Positions 27,537-35,660 are shown, counted from the first letter of the stretch. The stretch is DNA of 46,061 nt from Gemmatimonadetes bacterium 13_2_20CM_2_65_7 (GCA_001915025.1 MNDR01000008.1:1-46061), one strand, 5' to 3'. Numbers and translations: made by a program. Notes: generated by a model from the sequence alone, not told the origin.

Positions 27537-27976
27537 AAGCTCCCCCCGCCCCCCCGAAGGATCCACTCGCCCTCGGGCTCGGTTCGCTCGGCGCCGGCGT
27601 CGCGTTCGGCGGCGCGTGCCTCACGGCCGCCCAGATCGTCGCCTCCATTCTCCGCGGCGAGCTCGAGCGGTCGGGCTATCGCGAGACAGCGGCTGATCCA
27701 TTGCTGGCGGGACTCATCGCGGCCGTCGGGGTCGGCGGCGTGTGCGGTTGGTATCGCAGCTTTGACCTGGACAACATCTGGCAGCGTGGCGTGATCGCGG
27801 TGCTGGCTGCCGTCGGCGCAATCCTGATTGGTTTCCTGGCGGCACCGCTCGACCGGTTCTTCGGCGTCCTGGGGATGATCGTCTGGCTTCTTCTCACCAT
27901 CGCGCTCGGGATTCTGGCCACGCGCTGGGCGATAAAGGGGAAAGGGGAAGAGGGAAGCGGGATGAGTACACCGTGA
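27533..27976 (+). CDS. Membrane protein of unknown function in the PDH-lipB operon
   Basis: 147 residues with three or four hydrophobic segments (GLGSLGAGVAFGGACLTAA, LLAGLIAAVGVGGVCGW, GVIAVLAAVGAILIGFLAAP, VLGMIVWLLLTIALGILATR). N-terminus Pro-rich, C-terminus short and charged. No family recognised. It overlaps lpd (ATGA) and lipB (GTGA), so its translation is tied to lipoate metabolism, but nothing in the sequence says what it does. Confidence 0.78.
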   Translation: MKAPPAPPKDPLALGLGSLGAGVAFGGACLTAAQIVASILRGELERSGYRETAADPLLAGLIAAVGVGGVCGWYRSFDLDNIWQRGVIAVLAAVGAILIGFLAAPLDRFFGVLGMIVWLLLTIALGILATRWAIKGKGEEGSGMSTP

Positions 27977-28710
27977 CCGAAGAACGCACGATCGAAGTGA
28001 TCGAGGCGGGCGTCATGCCATACGCCGATGCGCTCGACTGGCAGCGGCAGCTTGCTGCAGACCGAATCGCGAGGCGTCTCGATCACGATGTGCTGCTGCT
28101 GCTCGAGCACCCGCCGGTGGTTACGCTGGGCAGAAATTCCCATGCGGCCCATCTGCTCCGTCCCGCGGGCGTCGCCGTCTTCGAAGTCGAGCGTGGCGGC
28201 GACGTGACCTTCCACGGACCGGGTCAGCTCGTCGGCTATCCCATTCTCGACCTCAGTGCCCCCCCCTACAAGCAGGACCTCCATTGGTACCTGCGCACCC
28301 TCGAACACGCACTCATCGAATCGCTCGGCATCCTCGACATCCCCGCGGAGCGCAATCCGGGGTACACGGGCGTCTGGACGCGGGGCAAGAAGATCGCGAG
28401 CATCGGCATTCACGTGAAGCAGTGGGTCACCTGGCATGGGTTCGCACTCAACGTCGTCACTGATCTCACATACTTCGATCGCATCGTGCCATGCGGAATC
28501 CGGGGCGTGGAGATGACGTCGATTCTGAAGGAGCAGGGAGCAGGGAGCAGGGAGCAGCTGTGGGATGAGGCGGTGAGTGCGGTCGTGAATGGATTCGAGA
28601 CCGCGTTCGGAGTGTCATTAATCCCGTGCCCTGAAGGGCCGGCTCGGCGAGGACACGAGTCCTTAAGGACTCGCGCAGTGGCCGAGCCGGGGCTTCAGCC
28701 CACGGATTAA
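27973..28710 (+). CDS. lipB: Lipoyl(octanoyl) transferase; C-terminus encoded by a palindromic repeat
   Basis: Moves octanoate from acyl carrier protein to lipoyl domains. Motifs: LLLLEHPPVVTLGRNSHAAHLL, EVERGGDVTFHGPGQLVGYP, KIASIGIHVKQWVTWHGFALNV with the catalytic Lys, and the active-site Cys in IVPCGIRGVEMTS. 245 residues is somewhat long. Codons after about residue 180 include a four-copy GGAGCAG heptamer run (EQGAGSREQ), and the last ~31 codons and the stop lie in a 93-bp REP-like palindrome, so the natural terminus was probably lost when the element inserted. The catalytic core is untouched. GTG start overlapping the upstream stop. Confidence 0.94.
   Translation: MTEERTIEVIEAGVMPYADALDWQRQLAADRIARRLDHDVLLLLEHPPVVTLGRNSHAAHLLRPAGVAVFEVERGGDVTFHGPGQLVGYPILDLSAPPYKQDLHWYLRTLEHALIESLGILDIPAERNPGYTGVWTRGKKIASIGIHVKQWVTWHGFALNVVTDLTYFDRIVPCGIRGVEMTSILKEQGAGSREQLWDEAVSAVVNGFETAFGVSLIPCPEGPARRGHESLRTRAVAEPGLQPTD
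28530..28557 (+). repeat. Heptamer tandem repeat GGAGCAG x4 inside lipB
   Basis: Four perfect copies of a 7-base unit. Because 7 is not a multiple of three, gain or loss of one unit would shift the lipB frame. The repeat lies after the catalytic Cys, in a variable C-terminal region. Confidence 0.85.
28618..28710. repeat. 93-bp REP/MITE-like palindromic element at the end of lipB
   Basis: Long imperfect inverted repeat from TTAATCCCGTGCCC to GGCTTCAGCCCACGGATTAA. The inner arms are GGCCGGCTCGGC and GCCGAGCCGG, with a perfect central palindrome GAGTCCTTAAGGACTC (28657-28672). The outer ends TTAATCC/GGATTAA are mirrored. The nested palindromic structure and sharp boundaries suggest a mobile repeat family rather than a terminator alone, though the transcript would fold into a large hairpin. 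It provides the lipB stop codon (TAA, 28708-28710). Confidence 0.75.
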
Positions 28711-28715
28711 ACACA

Positions 28716-29354
<639 letters not shown>

Positions 29355-29357
<3 letters not shown>

Positions 29358-29382
29358 CCCCGGGGGCACCGCCCCGGGGTCA
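29355..29382. terminator. Perfect hairpin containing both convergent stop codons
   Basis: The arms TGACCCCGGGG (29355-29365) and CCCCGGGGTCA (29372-29382) pair perfectly over 11 bp with a 6-nt loop. The first three bases of each arm are the TGA stops of the sulfite-oxidase-like gene (+) and the M20 peptidase gene (-). It probably acts as a bidirectional terminator, though no T-run follows. Confidence 0.6.
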
Positions 29383-30717
29383 GCCGCGCCCCGACTCTCC
29401 CAGCAGCTCGTAGAACGTCCGGAACACCTCGATTCCATCCCACAACTGCTTCAATTCCAGTTTCTCGTTGGGTGCGTGCAGCCGGTCATCCGGCAAGCCG
29501 ATGCCCGTCAGGATCACGGGCGCGCCTCCCGAGGCGAGAGCCGGGACGACCGGAATCGATCCGCCCGCGCGCGCCGGCACCGTCCCCCGCCCCAGCACCT
29601 GCTTGAACGCCTGATCGAGCAGCTTGAACGAGGGATCGTTCAGCTTGATCTGCGCCGGATCCGCACCATGGAGAAAGCGGACACTGGCAGTCACGTACTT
29701 CGGCGCGAAGCGCTTGACGGCGGCCTCGAGCTGCCGCTCCACGGTCTTGAGTTTCTGATTGGGCACGAGCCGCATGCTGACTTTGGCGGTCGCCTCGGCC
29801 GGAATCACCGTCTTTGCTCCTTCGCCCGTGAACCCGCCGAGGACGCCGTGAATCTCGAATGTCGGCAGCGCCCAGAGCCGCTCGAGCACTGAGTACTTCC
29901 TGAGGCCGACGAGCCCCTTCCCCTGCACGCGCTTGTTGAGAAAATCCTTCTCCTTGAACGGCAGCTTCTTCCATGCCGCGAGCTCGGTTTTCGAAGGCCG
30001 CTGTACCGGGCCGTAGAATCCGGGGATGTTGATCTTGCCATCCTCACCCTTGATTCGTGTCAGCAAGCGAGCGAGCTCTTCGTGCGCGTTCGGCGCTGCG
30101 CCGCCGTATTCACCTGAGTGCAAGTCGGTCTTGGACGTGCGTACCGTGATCTCCGCGTACGCGAGTCCTCGCAGCGTCGTGTACACTGCCGGCCAACCCG
30201 GCGCGACGTACGACATGTCCGCCACGAGTATGGCGTCGGCGTGCACGCGCTGCGGCTCCCGCTCGACCAGATCGAACAGAACCTTCGATCCGTATTCCTC
30301 TTCCCCTTCGATCAGAAACCGGAAGTTGACCGGCGGCCGCGGCGACGCCGCGATCGCTTTGAGCAAGCAGAAGACCTGCCCTTTGTCGTCTGCCGCGCCG
30401 CGCGCGTAGAGCCGCCCGTCACGAACCGACGGCTCGAACGGCGGCGTCGTCCATTCGGCGAGTGGATCGGGAGGTTGGACATCGTAGTGGCCGTAGATCA
30501 GCAAGGTCGGCGCGCCGGCGATCTCCGGCCCGGCACCCCATACGACCGGATGCGTTTCGCTGCCGAGGAATTGCACGTCGTGACAACCGAGTCGTCGCAG
30601 CTCTTGCGCGACCCACTCAGCCGCGGCGCGGCAATCCTGATTGTGTGCCGGCAAGGTCGACACCGAAGGAATGCGGAGGAAGGCGCTCAGCTCGTTCAGT
30701 AATTGATCGCGATTCAT
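29380..30717 (-). CDS. M20 family dipeptidase
   Basis: 445-residue zinc-dependent peptidase of the ArgE/DapE/carboxypeptidase-dipeptidase group, probably cytoplasmic. First metal motif LLIYGHYDVQPPDPLAEW, then RGAADDKGQVFCLLKAI, the catalytic-Glu region LIEGEEEYGS, VADMSYVAPG and the lid-domain HSGEYGGAAPNAHEELARLL; a His in the C-terminal part completes the site. The frame continues upstream for 73 codons but that part is antisense to the TPR gene; the ATG at 30717 begins with MNRDQLLNELSAFLRIPSVS, a normal M20 start. Likely hydrolyses imported di- or tripeptides. Confidence 0.94.
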   Translation of the reverse strand: MNRDQLLNELSAFLRIPSVSTLPAHNQDCRAAAEWVAQELRRLGCHDVQFLGSETHPVVWGAGPEIAGAPTLLIYGHYDVQPPDPLAEWTTPPFEPSVRDGRLYARGAADDKGQVFCLLKAIAASPRPPVNFRFLIEGEEEYGSKVLFDLVEREPQRVHADAILVADMSYVAPGWPAVYTTLRGLAYAEITVRTSKTDLHSGEYGGAAPNAHEELARLLTRIKGEDGKINIPGFYGPVQRPSKTELAAWKKLPFKEKDFLNKRVQGKGLVGLRKYSVLERLWALPTFEIHGVLGGFTGEGAKTVIPAEATAKVSMRLVPNQKLKTVERQLEAAVKRFAPKYVTASVRFLHGADPAQIKLNDPSFKLLDQAFKQVLGRGTVPARAGGSIPVVPALASGGAPVILTGIGLPDDRLHAPNEKLELKQLWDGIEVFRTFYELLGESGRG

Positions 30718-30726
30718 GGCGGCAGA

Positions 30727-30732
30727 AATGTA
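30727..30732 (-). promoter_or_regulatory. -10 box (TACATT) 9 nt before the M20 dipeptidase
   Basis: On the minus strand TACATT is followed by nine bases and the ATG at 30717. It faces away from the promoter of the TPR gene. No good -35. Confidence 0.35.
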
Positions 30733-30771
30733 GAGAGGCCGGTCGCCGCTAGCCAGCGAGTGGGGTCGGGG

Positions 30772-30777
30772 TAGATT
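30772..30777 (+). promoter_or_regulatory. -10 box (TAGATT) 8 nt before the TPR gene
   Basis: TAGATT is followed by eight bases and GTG at 30786, the same box and spacing as at 17018-17032. If used, the TTG at 30777 cannot be the start codon. Confidence 0.38.
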
Positions 30778-30785
30778 TGAGCCCC

Positions 30786-31913
30786 GTGCGTACGACCGCA
30801 TCCTACGATCTGTTTCCCGACGCCCGCAGCGAGCGCGCGCTCGCCCGGGCGCGTTGGCTCGCGCGCGAAGGACGGATGCGGGATGCGCAGGCCGCGTACG
30901 ATGAACTGCTCGCCTCGAAGCCCGAACTGAAAGCATGCTGGGCCGAATACTTCGAGCTGCTGCGCGCCGCTGGACGCAAGGAGGAAGCGTTGCAGCTTGC
31001 CGATCGCGCCCGAGCGACCTTCGGCGAGACCGGCTTCTCCTTCACCCTTCGCGGTGCCGCGCTTGCCGAGCTGGGTCGCTACCAGGACGCGCTGGCCGAG
31101 CTGGAGCGGGCGGTCGAAGTCGACCCGGACTTGGCGCTCGTCTGGCATGAGCTCGGCTACGTCGCCTACAAACTGGGCGATAAGAACCGGGCGCTGCTCG
31201 CGCTCGATCGCGCATTCGCCCTCGAGCCGCATACCGATACGCTCAAGCTCCGGGGGCAGGTGCTCCGTGACGCGGGCCGCTACCAGGCGGCCGAAGTGGC
31301 GTTCGAGGGCGCGGCCCAGGCCGCCGAGCATGCCGAGCAACGCGCCGATGCCGAGCGCGAGATCGCGGTCACGCAGCGGTATGGCTCGTATGCGCCGCGC
31401 CGGCCGGAGGACCTCAGCGCCGCGGAGCGCTGGTTTGCCGACACGGGGGCGATCGTGCTGGCCTCCACCGCGGGGCCGGTGGCGCCCAGCGACGAAACGC
31501 TCGTGGCGACGTTCGCCGAGGTGGCGGCGAAATCCGATTGGCAATTCGGCCAGGTGATCCTCCTCGGCGCTGAGTTCTCGGCGTACAACGTGCTCGCCGA
31601 GCTGCTGGGCGCTCCGCTCGTCACGCCGGCGCTCGTTGATCCCACCGCTTGTCCTCTCGTCGTCGCCCTGCGGCCGCTGCCGGCCGACCGAACGTGGACA
31701 GGGCTCGTCGCGACCCTGCAGCGGGAGGGGTCGGGTCTTGCCTTCACCATCGAGCATCCGGCGGAATCCACGCTTGCGGTCACCACGGACGTGATCGGTG
31801 TCCTGACGGATGGTGGGACGCGTCGCTCCCGCGCGCCCAACCCCGCGCAGGCCTTGAGCGAGGCCCAACACCCCGGCGCCCTGCTGGCGGGTCGCCGGCT
31901 ACGTCCCAACTGA
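30786..31913 (+). CDS. Tetratricopeptide repeat protein with unknown C-terminal domain
   Basis: 375 residues from the GTG at 30786 (a TTG at 30777 would add three). Residues ~20-190 hold TPR units: ARWLAREGRMRDAQAAYDEL, YFELLRAAGRKEEALQLAD, GAALAELGRYQDALAELERA, ELGYVAYKLGDKNRALLALD and GQVLRDAGRYQAAEVAFEGA. The C-terminal half (YGSYAPRRPEDLSAAERWF onwards, to FTIEHPAESTLAVTTDVIGV) is an alpha/beta domain I do not recognise. No signal peptide, so it is probably a cytoplasmic scaffold. It has its own start region, divergent from the dipeptidase, and lies 13 nt before gdhA. Confidence 0.85.
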   Translation: MRTTASYDLFPDARSERALARARWLAREGRMRDAQAAYDELLASKPELKACWAEYFELLRAAGRKEEALQLADRARATFGETGFSFTLRGAALAELGRYQDALAELERAVEVDPDLALVWHELGYVAYKLGDKNRALLALDRAFALEPHTDTLKLRGQVLRDAGRYQAAEVAFEGAAQAAEHAEQRADAEREIAVTQRYGSYAPRRPEDLSAAERWFADTGAIVLASTAGPVAPSDETLVATFAEVAAKSDWQFGQVILLGAEFSAYNVLAELLGAPLVTPALVDPTACPLVVALRPLPADRTWTGLVATLQREGSGLAFTIEHPAESTLAVTTDVIGVLTDGGTRRSRAPNPAQALSEAQHPGALLAGRRLRPN

Positions 31914-31926
31914 CTCGAGCACCGTC

Positions 31927-33204
31927 ATGACCACGACTGACCAGCCCGCGCGACCCAGTCGCGCGCCGATGTCGGGCCGCGCTATCGTCCAGAGTCAGTT
32001 CGATCGCGCCGCCGACCTGATCAACCTCGAAGCGTACATGCGAAAAATCCTCATGTCGCCGTTCCGCGAGGTGCAGGTCGAGGTCCCGGTGCGGATGGAT
32101 GACGGGCGGATCGAGGTGTTCACCGGCTATCGCATACAGCACAATGGTGCCCGCGGTCCGTGCAAAGGGGGCATTCGCTACCACCCCGAGGCGGATCACG
32201 ACGAAGTGCTCGGGCTCGCGGCGATCATGACGTGGAAGACGGCGCTGATGGATATCCCCTTCGGCGGTGCGAAGGGTGGCGTCACGGTCAATCCCAAGAA
32301 GCTCTCGAAGCTCGAGCTCGAGCGCCTGACCCGCCGGTTCACGCAACGGATCGCGATCGTGCTCGGCCCCTACCGGGATATTCCCGCTCCCGATGTGAAC
32401 ACCAATGCGCAGGTGATGGCCTGGATTCTCGATGAATACTCGAGCCGCCAGGGCTACACCCCCGCGGTGGTGACGGGGAAGCCGGTGGCCCTGGGCGGCT
32501 CTTTGGGGCGCGAGGAAGCGACCGGCCGGGGCGTCATGTACGTGATCCAGGAATACGCGCGCGACTTCGGCATCCCGCTGAAGGGGAGCCGTGTCGTCAT
32601 TCAGGGATTCGGAAATGTGGGCAGCCACCTGGCTCGGTTACTCGATAGCGAAGCGGGCGCCAAGGTCATCGCCGTCAGCGCCGTGGAGGGCGGGATCTAC
32701 AACGACAAGGGGCTCGACATTCCGGGACTGCTCGCACACGTCGCGCAGGGCAAGCCCGTGACCGAATGGACGGGTGGCAAGTCGATCACCAACGACGAAC
32801 TCTGGACGATTCCCTGCGACTGGCTCGTGCCGGCAGCCCTCGGCGGCGTCATTACAAAGGAGTCCAACGCCCGGACGATCGATTGCAAGGTCGTGGTCGA
32901 GGGAGCGAACGAGCCCACCACGCCGACCGCCGATCGCATTCTCGAGGAGCGCGGCATCGCGGTGATTCCCGACTTCCTGGCCAATGCCGGCGGCGTGACC
33001 GTGAGCTACTACGAGTGGGCCCAGAATCTCCAGCAGTACCGGTGGACGCACGAGCAGGTGAATCGCGAGCTGAAGGCGACGATCACGAAGGCGTATCTGT
33101 CCGTGCGGGATTTGGCGAAGCAAAAAGCCGTGACGTTCAGGACGGCCGCGTACGGAATTGCGTTACAGCGCGTTGCCGACGCTGAACGGCTGCGCGGGAA
33201 CTAG
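31927..33204 (+). CDS. gdhA: Glutamate dehydrogenase
   Basis: Hexameric-type enzyme interconverting glutamate and 2-oxoglutarate plus ammonia. Substrate motif GPCKGGIRYHPEADHDEVLG, catalytic Lys in MDIPFGGAKGGVTVNPKKL, then AGGSxGRxxATGRG-type segment (VALGGSLGREEATGRGVMY) and the Rossmann motif VVIQGFGNVGSHLARLL, ending with IPDFLANAGGVTVSYYEW. 425 residues is normal. After the Rossmann turn the strand ends in V-I-A-V-S, without an acidic residue at the expected place, so NAD versus NADP preference is unclear. It may channel nitrogen from the peptide-degradation genes nearby (inference). Confidence 0.96.
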   Translation: MTTTDQPARPSRAPMSGRAIVQSQFDRAADLINLEAYMRKILMSPFREVQVEVPVRMDDGRIEVFTGYRIQHNGARGPCKGGIRYHPEADHDEVLGLAAIMTWKTALMDIPFGGAKGGVTVNPKKLSKLELERLTRRFTQRIAIVLGPYRDIPAPDVNTNAQVMAWILDEYSSRQGYTPAVVTGKPVALGGSLGREEATGRGVMYVIQEYARDFGIPLKGSRVVIQGFGNVGSHLARLLDSEAGAKVIAVSAVEGGIYNDKGLDIPGLLAHVAQGKPVTEWTGGKSITNDELWTIPCDWLVPAALGGVITKESNARTIDCKVVVEGANEPTTPTADRILEERGIAVIPDFLANAGGVTVSYYEWAQNLQQYRWTHEQVNRELKATITKAYLSVRDLAKQKAVTFRTAAYGIALQRVADAERLRGN

Positions 33205-33266
33205 GGCGGTCAAGAAGCAACTGCGGCGGTCGGGCGGTCAAATTGCAACGGCGACGGTCAGGTCCT
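33205..33266 (+). repeat. Left flank of four-helix-bundle cassette: two ~28-bp repeat units
   Basis: Two imperfect copies of a unit resembling CGGTCAA-n-GCAA-n-GGCGGTC: the first is around 33207-33233 and the second around 33235-33262. They begin immediately after the gdhA stop codon. Inverted copies lie at 33672-33735, beyond the gene. Confidence 0.7.
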
Positions 33267-33269
33267 AGA

Positions 33270-33620
33270 TCAGCTCAAGGATTTGCATAAGTGCCAGGTC
33301 AGCCTGCTCGCTTCAGAGCGAAGACGATCAAGTGCACGCCATTCCTCCAATGTAAGGTACTCCAGCCTCTTCGAGACGTGCAGCGTGTACGCTACCTCCG
33401 ATAACGATCCTATGCTGATATCGAGGTAACGACGAAATTCCCGCGAACCGCGCTTGGCAGATCCTTCCGCGATGTTTGCCGCAGAACTGAAGGCCGCACG
33501 TCGAGCTTGAGATGTCAATCCGTACAACTCATGACGTGGGAATTTCTCCGTGGCCTTGTAAACCGCGACTGTGAGGTCGTCACAAGCCTTCCAAGCGTGG
33601 AGCCGTTCGTACGGCATCAT
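33270..33620 (-). CDS. Four-helix bundle protein (23S rRNA intervening-sequence protein family)
   Basis: 116 residues matching the S23/four-helix-bundle family: M-x-x-Y-E-R-L-H-A-W-K-A-C, KFPRHELYGLTSQARRAAFS, SAANIAEGSAKRGSREFRRY and LDISIGSLSEVAYTLHVSKRL. The family is named for proteins in 23S rRNA insertions, but most members are scattered in genomes with no known function. Two 60-base blocks that I counted are about 53% G+C, clearly lower than the neighbouring genes, and the gene sits between inverted repeat pairs. Both point to horizontal acquisition as a small cassette. Confidence 0.93.
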   Translation of the reverse strand: MMPYERLHAWKACDDLTVAVYKATEKFPRHELYGLTSQARRAAFSSAANIAEGSAKRGSREFRRYLDISIGSLSEVAYTLHVSKRLEYLTLEEWRALDRLRSEASRLTWHLCKSLS

Positions 33621-33671
33621 GCTGAAGTCTGGACTTGGACTCGCGGAATTACGTATCCATTCGTTGCGGGC

Positions 33672-33735
33672 TGTACCGTCCGACCGCCGCCGTAGTCTCT
33701 TGACCGCCTCGACCGCCGCCTTTGCAGTTTGACCT
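33672..33735 (-). repeat. Right flank of four-helix-bundle cassette: two inverted repeat units
   Basis: Read on the minus strand this holds GGTCAAACTGCAAAGGCGGCGGTCG and then CGGTCAAGAGACTACGGCGG followed by CGGTCGGACGGT, near copies of the units at 33205-33266 in inverted orientation. The region between here and the four-helix gene start (33621-33671) holds nothing else that I recognise. Confidence 0.7.
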
Positions 33736-33740
33736 CCCGA

Positions 33741-34859
33741 TTATTCCACCTTCATCCCCGGGCGCGAATAAAGCGCCCGATATGGGTCTCGATCCGGCTG
33801 CGTAAACACTCGAATCTGAATCGCCCGAATCGTCTCCGAGATGTCCGCGTTGTTCTGTAGATAAATCTCGTCAAACAAGTTCAAATCCATCCGATACAAT
33901 CGCTCGGCAATCACGACCGCGTTGTTGAGCGGCGCCTGCGCGAACCAACGCCAATCGTATGTCTCCAGCGACTGGCCCGTCGGTCCCTTGAACTGATCAC
34001 GGGCCCAGCCGAACAGCGCGGCGCGCACCTGTGCCAATTTCTCGCCGCTCAACGGCTCCGCGTAGGCCGAATCAAGGCGCCGCGCGAGCTCCGCATAGAA
34101 AACGTCCAGCGTGCGCTCATCGCGCCAGCGCGCCGCCGCGCGACGCGCATCCAGCGTGTCGTGGCGCGAGCGAAAGAACGCCTCCGCGCCGCGATAGCCG
34201 ACGAAGCTCGCGAAGCTCTCATTGAACGGCGTCTGGCTCTTCACATACAGCGTGTTGTGCGCCAGCTCGTGCACCACCGTCGCGACCAGCTCCATCGTGT
34301 CCCGGCTCATCGCGGTCGAGAACAGCGGATCGCTCAGATAGCCGAGCGTCGAGAACGCACCGGAAGGACGGAGAAACACGTCGAGCCCCTGCTGCCCGAA
34401 CTGCTCCGCTTCGCGCCGGGCGCGTGCCGCACTGAAGAAGCCCTTGTAGGGAACCACGCCGACGATCGGGTACGTCCACGTGATCTCGCGCAGCTTGTCG
34501 CGACGACTGGCCGACAACACGAGCAGCAGCGTATCCCGCCCCACGTCCACATACGTCGTGTAGGTCTTCCCGACGACGAGTCCCAGCGAATCGGCCGCGA
34601 AGGCGCGCGCCGCGAGGACGAGCTTCAGACGCTGGCGCAGCGGCGCCGGCGTCGCGGAATCGGCGATCAACTTCTCGATCGAGCGGCGCCGCATCATCAG
34701 GCGGGCTTCTTCGATGCCGGCTCTGGCGATATAGCGCGCATCGGCACTGAAGAGCAACACGAGGATGATGCCGGCAACGGCGGCACCGAGGGCGATGACG
34801 ACAATACGCTTCAGGAGGCGGCCCCAGCGGGGTCGAGCCCGCTCGGTTAGGGCGTCCAC
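33741..34859 (-). CDS. Predicted aminopeptidase (COG4324-like), membrane-anchored
   Basis: 372 residues. An N-terminal membrane segment (RIVVIALGAAVAGIILVLLF) leads into the family's R-Y-I-x-x-A-G-I-E-E-A start. The zinc-binding motif is VVHELAHNTLYV near residue 195, followed by FNESFASFVGYRGAEAFF with the third ligand Glu, as in this family of putative metallo-aminopeptidases. Upstream V-x-P-Y-K-G-F-F and D-V-F-L-R-P-S-G-A-F-S-T-L-G-Y are also typical. GTG start at 34859, overlapping the end of the PorV-like gene by 13 nt, so it is the third gene of an overlapping protease/outer-membrane operon. Confidence 0.88.
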   Translation of the reverse strand: MDALTERARPRWGRLLKRIVVIALGAAVAGIILVLLFSADARYIARAGIEEARLMMRRRSIEKLIADSATPAPLRQRLKLVLAARAFAADSLGLVVGKTYTTYVDVGRDTLLLVLSASRRDKLREITWTYPIVGVVPYKGFFSAARARREAEQFGQQGLDVFLRPSGAFSTLGYLSDPLFSTAMSRDTMELVATVVHELAHNTLYVKSQTPFNESFASFVGYRGAEAFFRSRHDTLDARRAAARWRDERTLDVFYAELARRLDSAYAEPLSGEKLAQVRAALFGWARDQFKGPTGQSLETYDWRWFAQAPLNNAVVIAERLYRMDLNLFDEIYLQNNADISETIRAIQIRVFTQPDRDPYRALYSRPGMKVE

Positions 34860-35660
34860 CGCAACCCGACGCGATGCGTGCCGCCGCCAAGCGCATCATA
34901 CGGTTGAAAGGCGTAATCCATCGCGAGGCGCCCGAGCACCACGCCGCCGCCCAGCGTGATGCGCGACGCATCGGTGACCGCCGGCCGGGTCGAGTAGCCC
35001 GCGCGCGCGACCAGGCCGACACCGCCAGTTACGATCCCGCCCTCGATTCCTTGGATTAGCACGGCGCGCTTGTCGCGCGTCCACTGCCCCTCGAGTGTCG
35101 TGAGCAGTCGATAGGTGCCTTCCGCCCGCCCACGCATCGCTGACTGCCGAGCCGATCTGCTGGCGATCGTATTTCGCCGTAACGCCGAGCGCGGCAAACC
35201 CGCGGCGATACACGAGCGACGTCACGGCGAGTGCCTCGTACGGATGGAACGACGCACCCGTCGGCATGCCGCGGCGGCCGCCTGTCGAAGGATCGGGGAC
35301 GATTTCGGGCTCCGAGCCATAATCGAGCGCCTGTGCGCCGAAGCCCCATGTCAATCGCGTCACGCGGAGCGCGACCGCGGCGGTCGAGATGGCGGTTCCT
35401 GAGAGGTATGGCTCGTACGATCCTTCGAGCCCGAGATGCCGGATCGTCGCGATGCCCGCCGGATTCGCGAAGATCGCGCCCGCGTCGCCGACGAGCGCGG
35501 CGCCCGCGCCGCCGAGCGCGGCGGCACGCGTGGATCCCGGAAGGGCCGTGAGGACGCTGCCTTCCGTCTGGGCGGTTAGGCGGTTAGGCGGTTGGACAAG
35601 CAGAAGACTCATGCCAACTCCAACCGCCCAACCGCCGCACCGCCCAACCGTCGTTCTCAT
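34847..35660 (-). pseudogene. PorV/PorQ-like outer-membrane beta-barrel protein, frameshifted
   Basis: The N-terminal half (from ATG 35660 or 35612) has the family pattern: signal peptide, TALPGSTRAAALGGAGAALV, DAGAIFANPAGIATI, then strand pairs up to FAALGVTAKYDRQQIGSAVS. Near 35,130 the coding sense passes to another frame, which continues TYRLLTTLEGQWTRDKRAV through LGRLAMDYAFQPYDALGGG and THRVGLRWTP to the stop at 34847. About 60-70 residues that should lie between the halves are missing. The reading frame is broken, so the product as given is truncated or inactive. The start overlaps the stop of the M30-like gene (ATGA), and the end overlaps the aminopeptidase start. Confidence 0.75.
35571..35650. 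repeat. Inverted GGCGGTT heptad arrays over the start of the PorV-like gene
   Basis: GGCGGTTAGGCGGTTAGG then CGGTTGG (35571-35595) face CCAACCGCCCAACCGCC then GCACCGCCCAACCG (35620-35650). They would form a hairpin with a ~24-nt loop. The array lies in the signal-peptide coding part of the minus-strand gene, whose first residues (VGRCGGWAVGVG, VQPPNRLTAQ) are simply translations of the repeats. Confidence 0.75.

Noticed and set aside
30718-30936. 73-codon upstream extension of the M20 dipeptidase
   Set aside because: Antisense to the TPR gene, Arg-rich, with no family similarity.
33205-33735. CRISPR array
   Set aside because: Only two imperfect units on each side, inverted relative to each other, no spacers of regular size and no cas genes.
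35571-35650. Rho-independent terminator
   Set aside because: The inverted heptads lie at the start of a gene rather than at an end and have no T-run.
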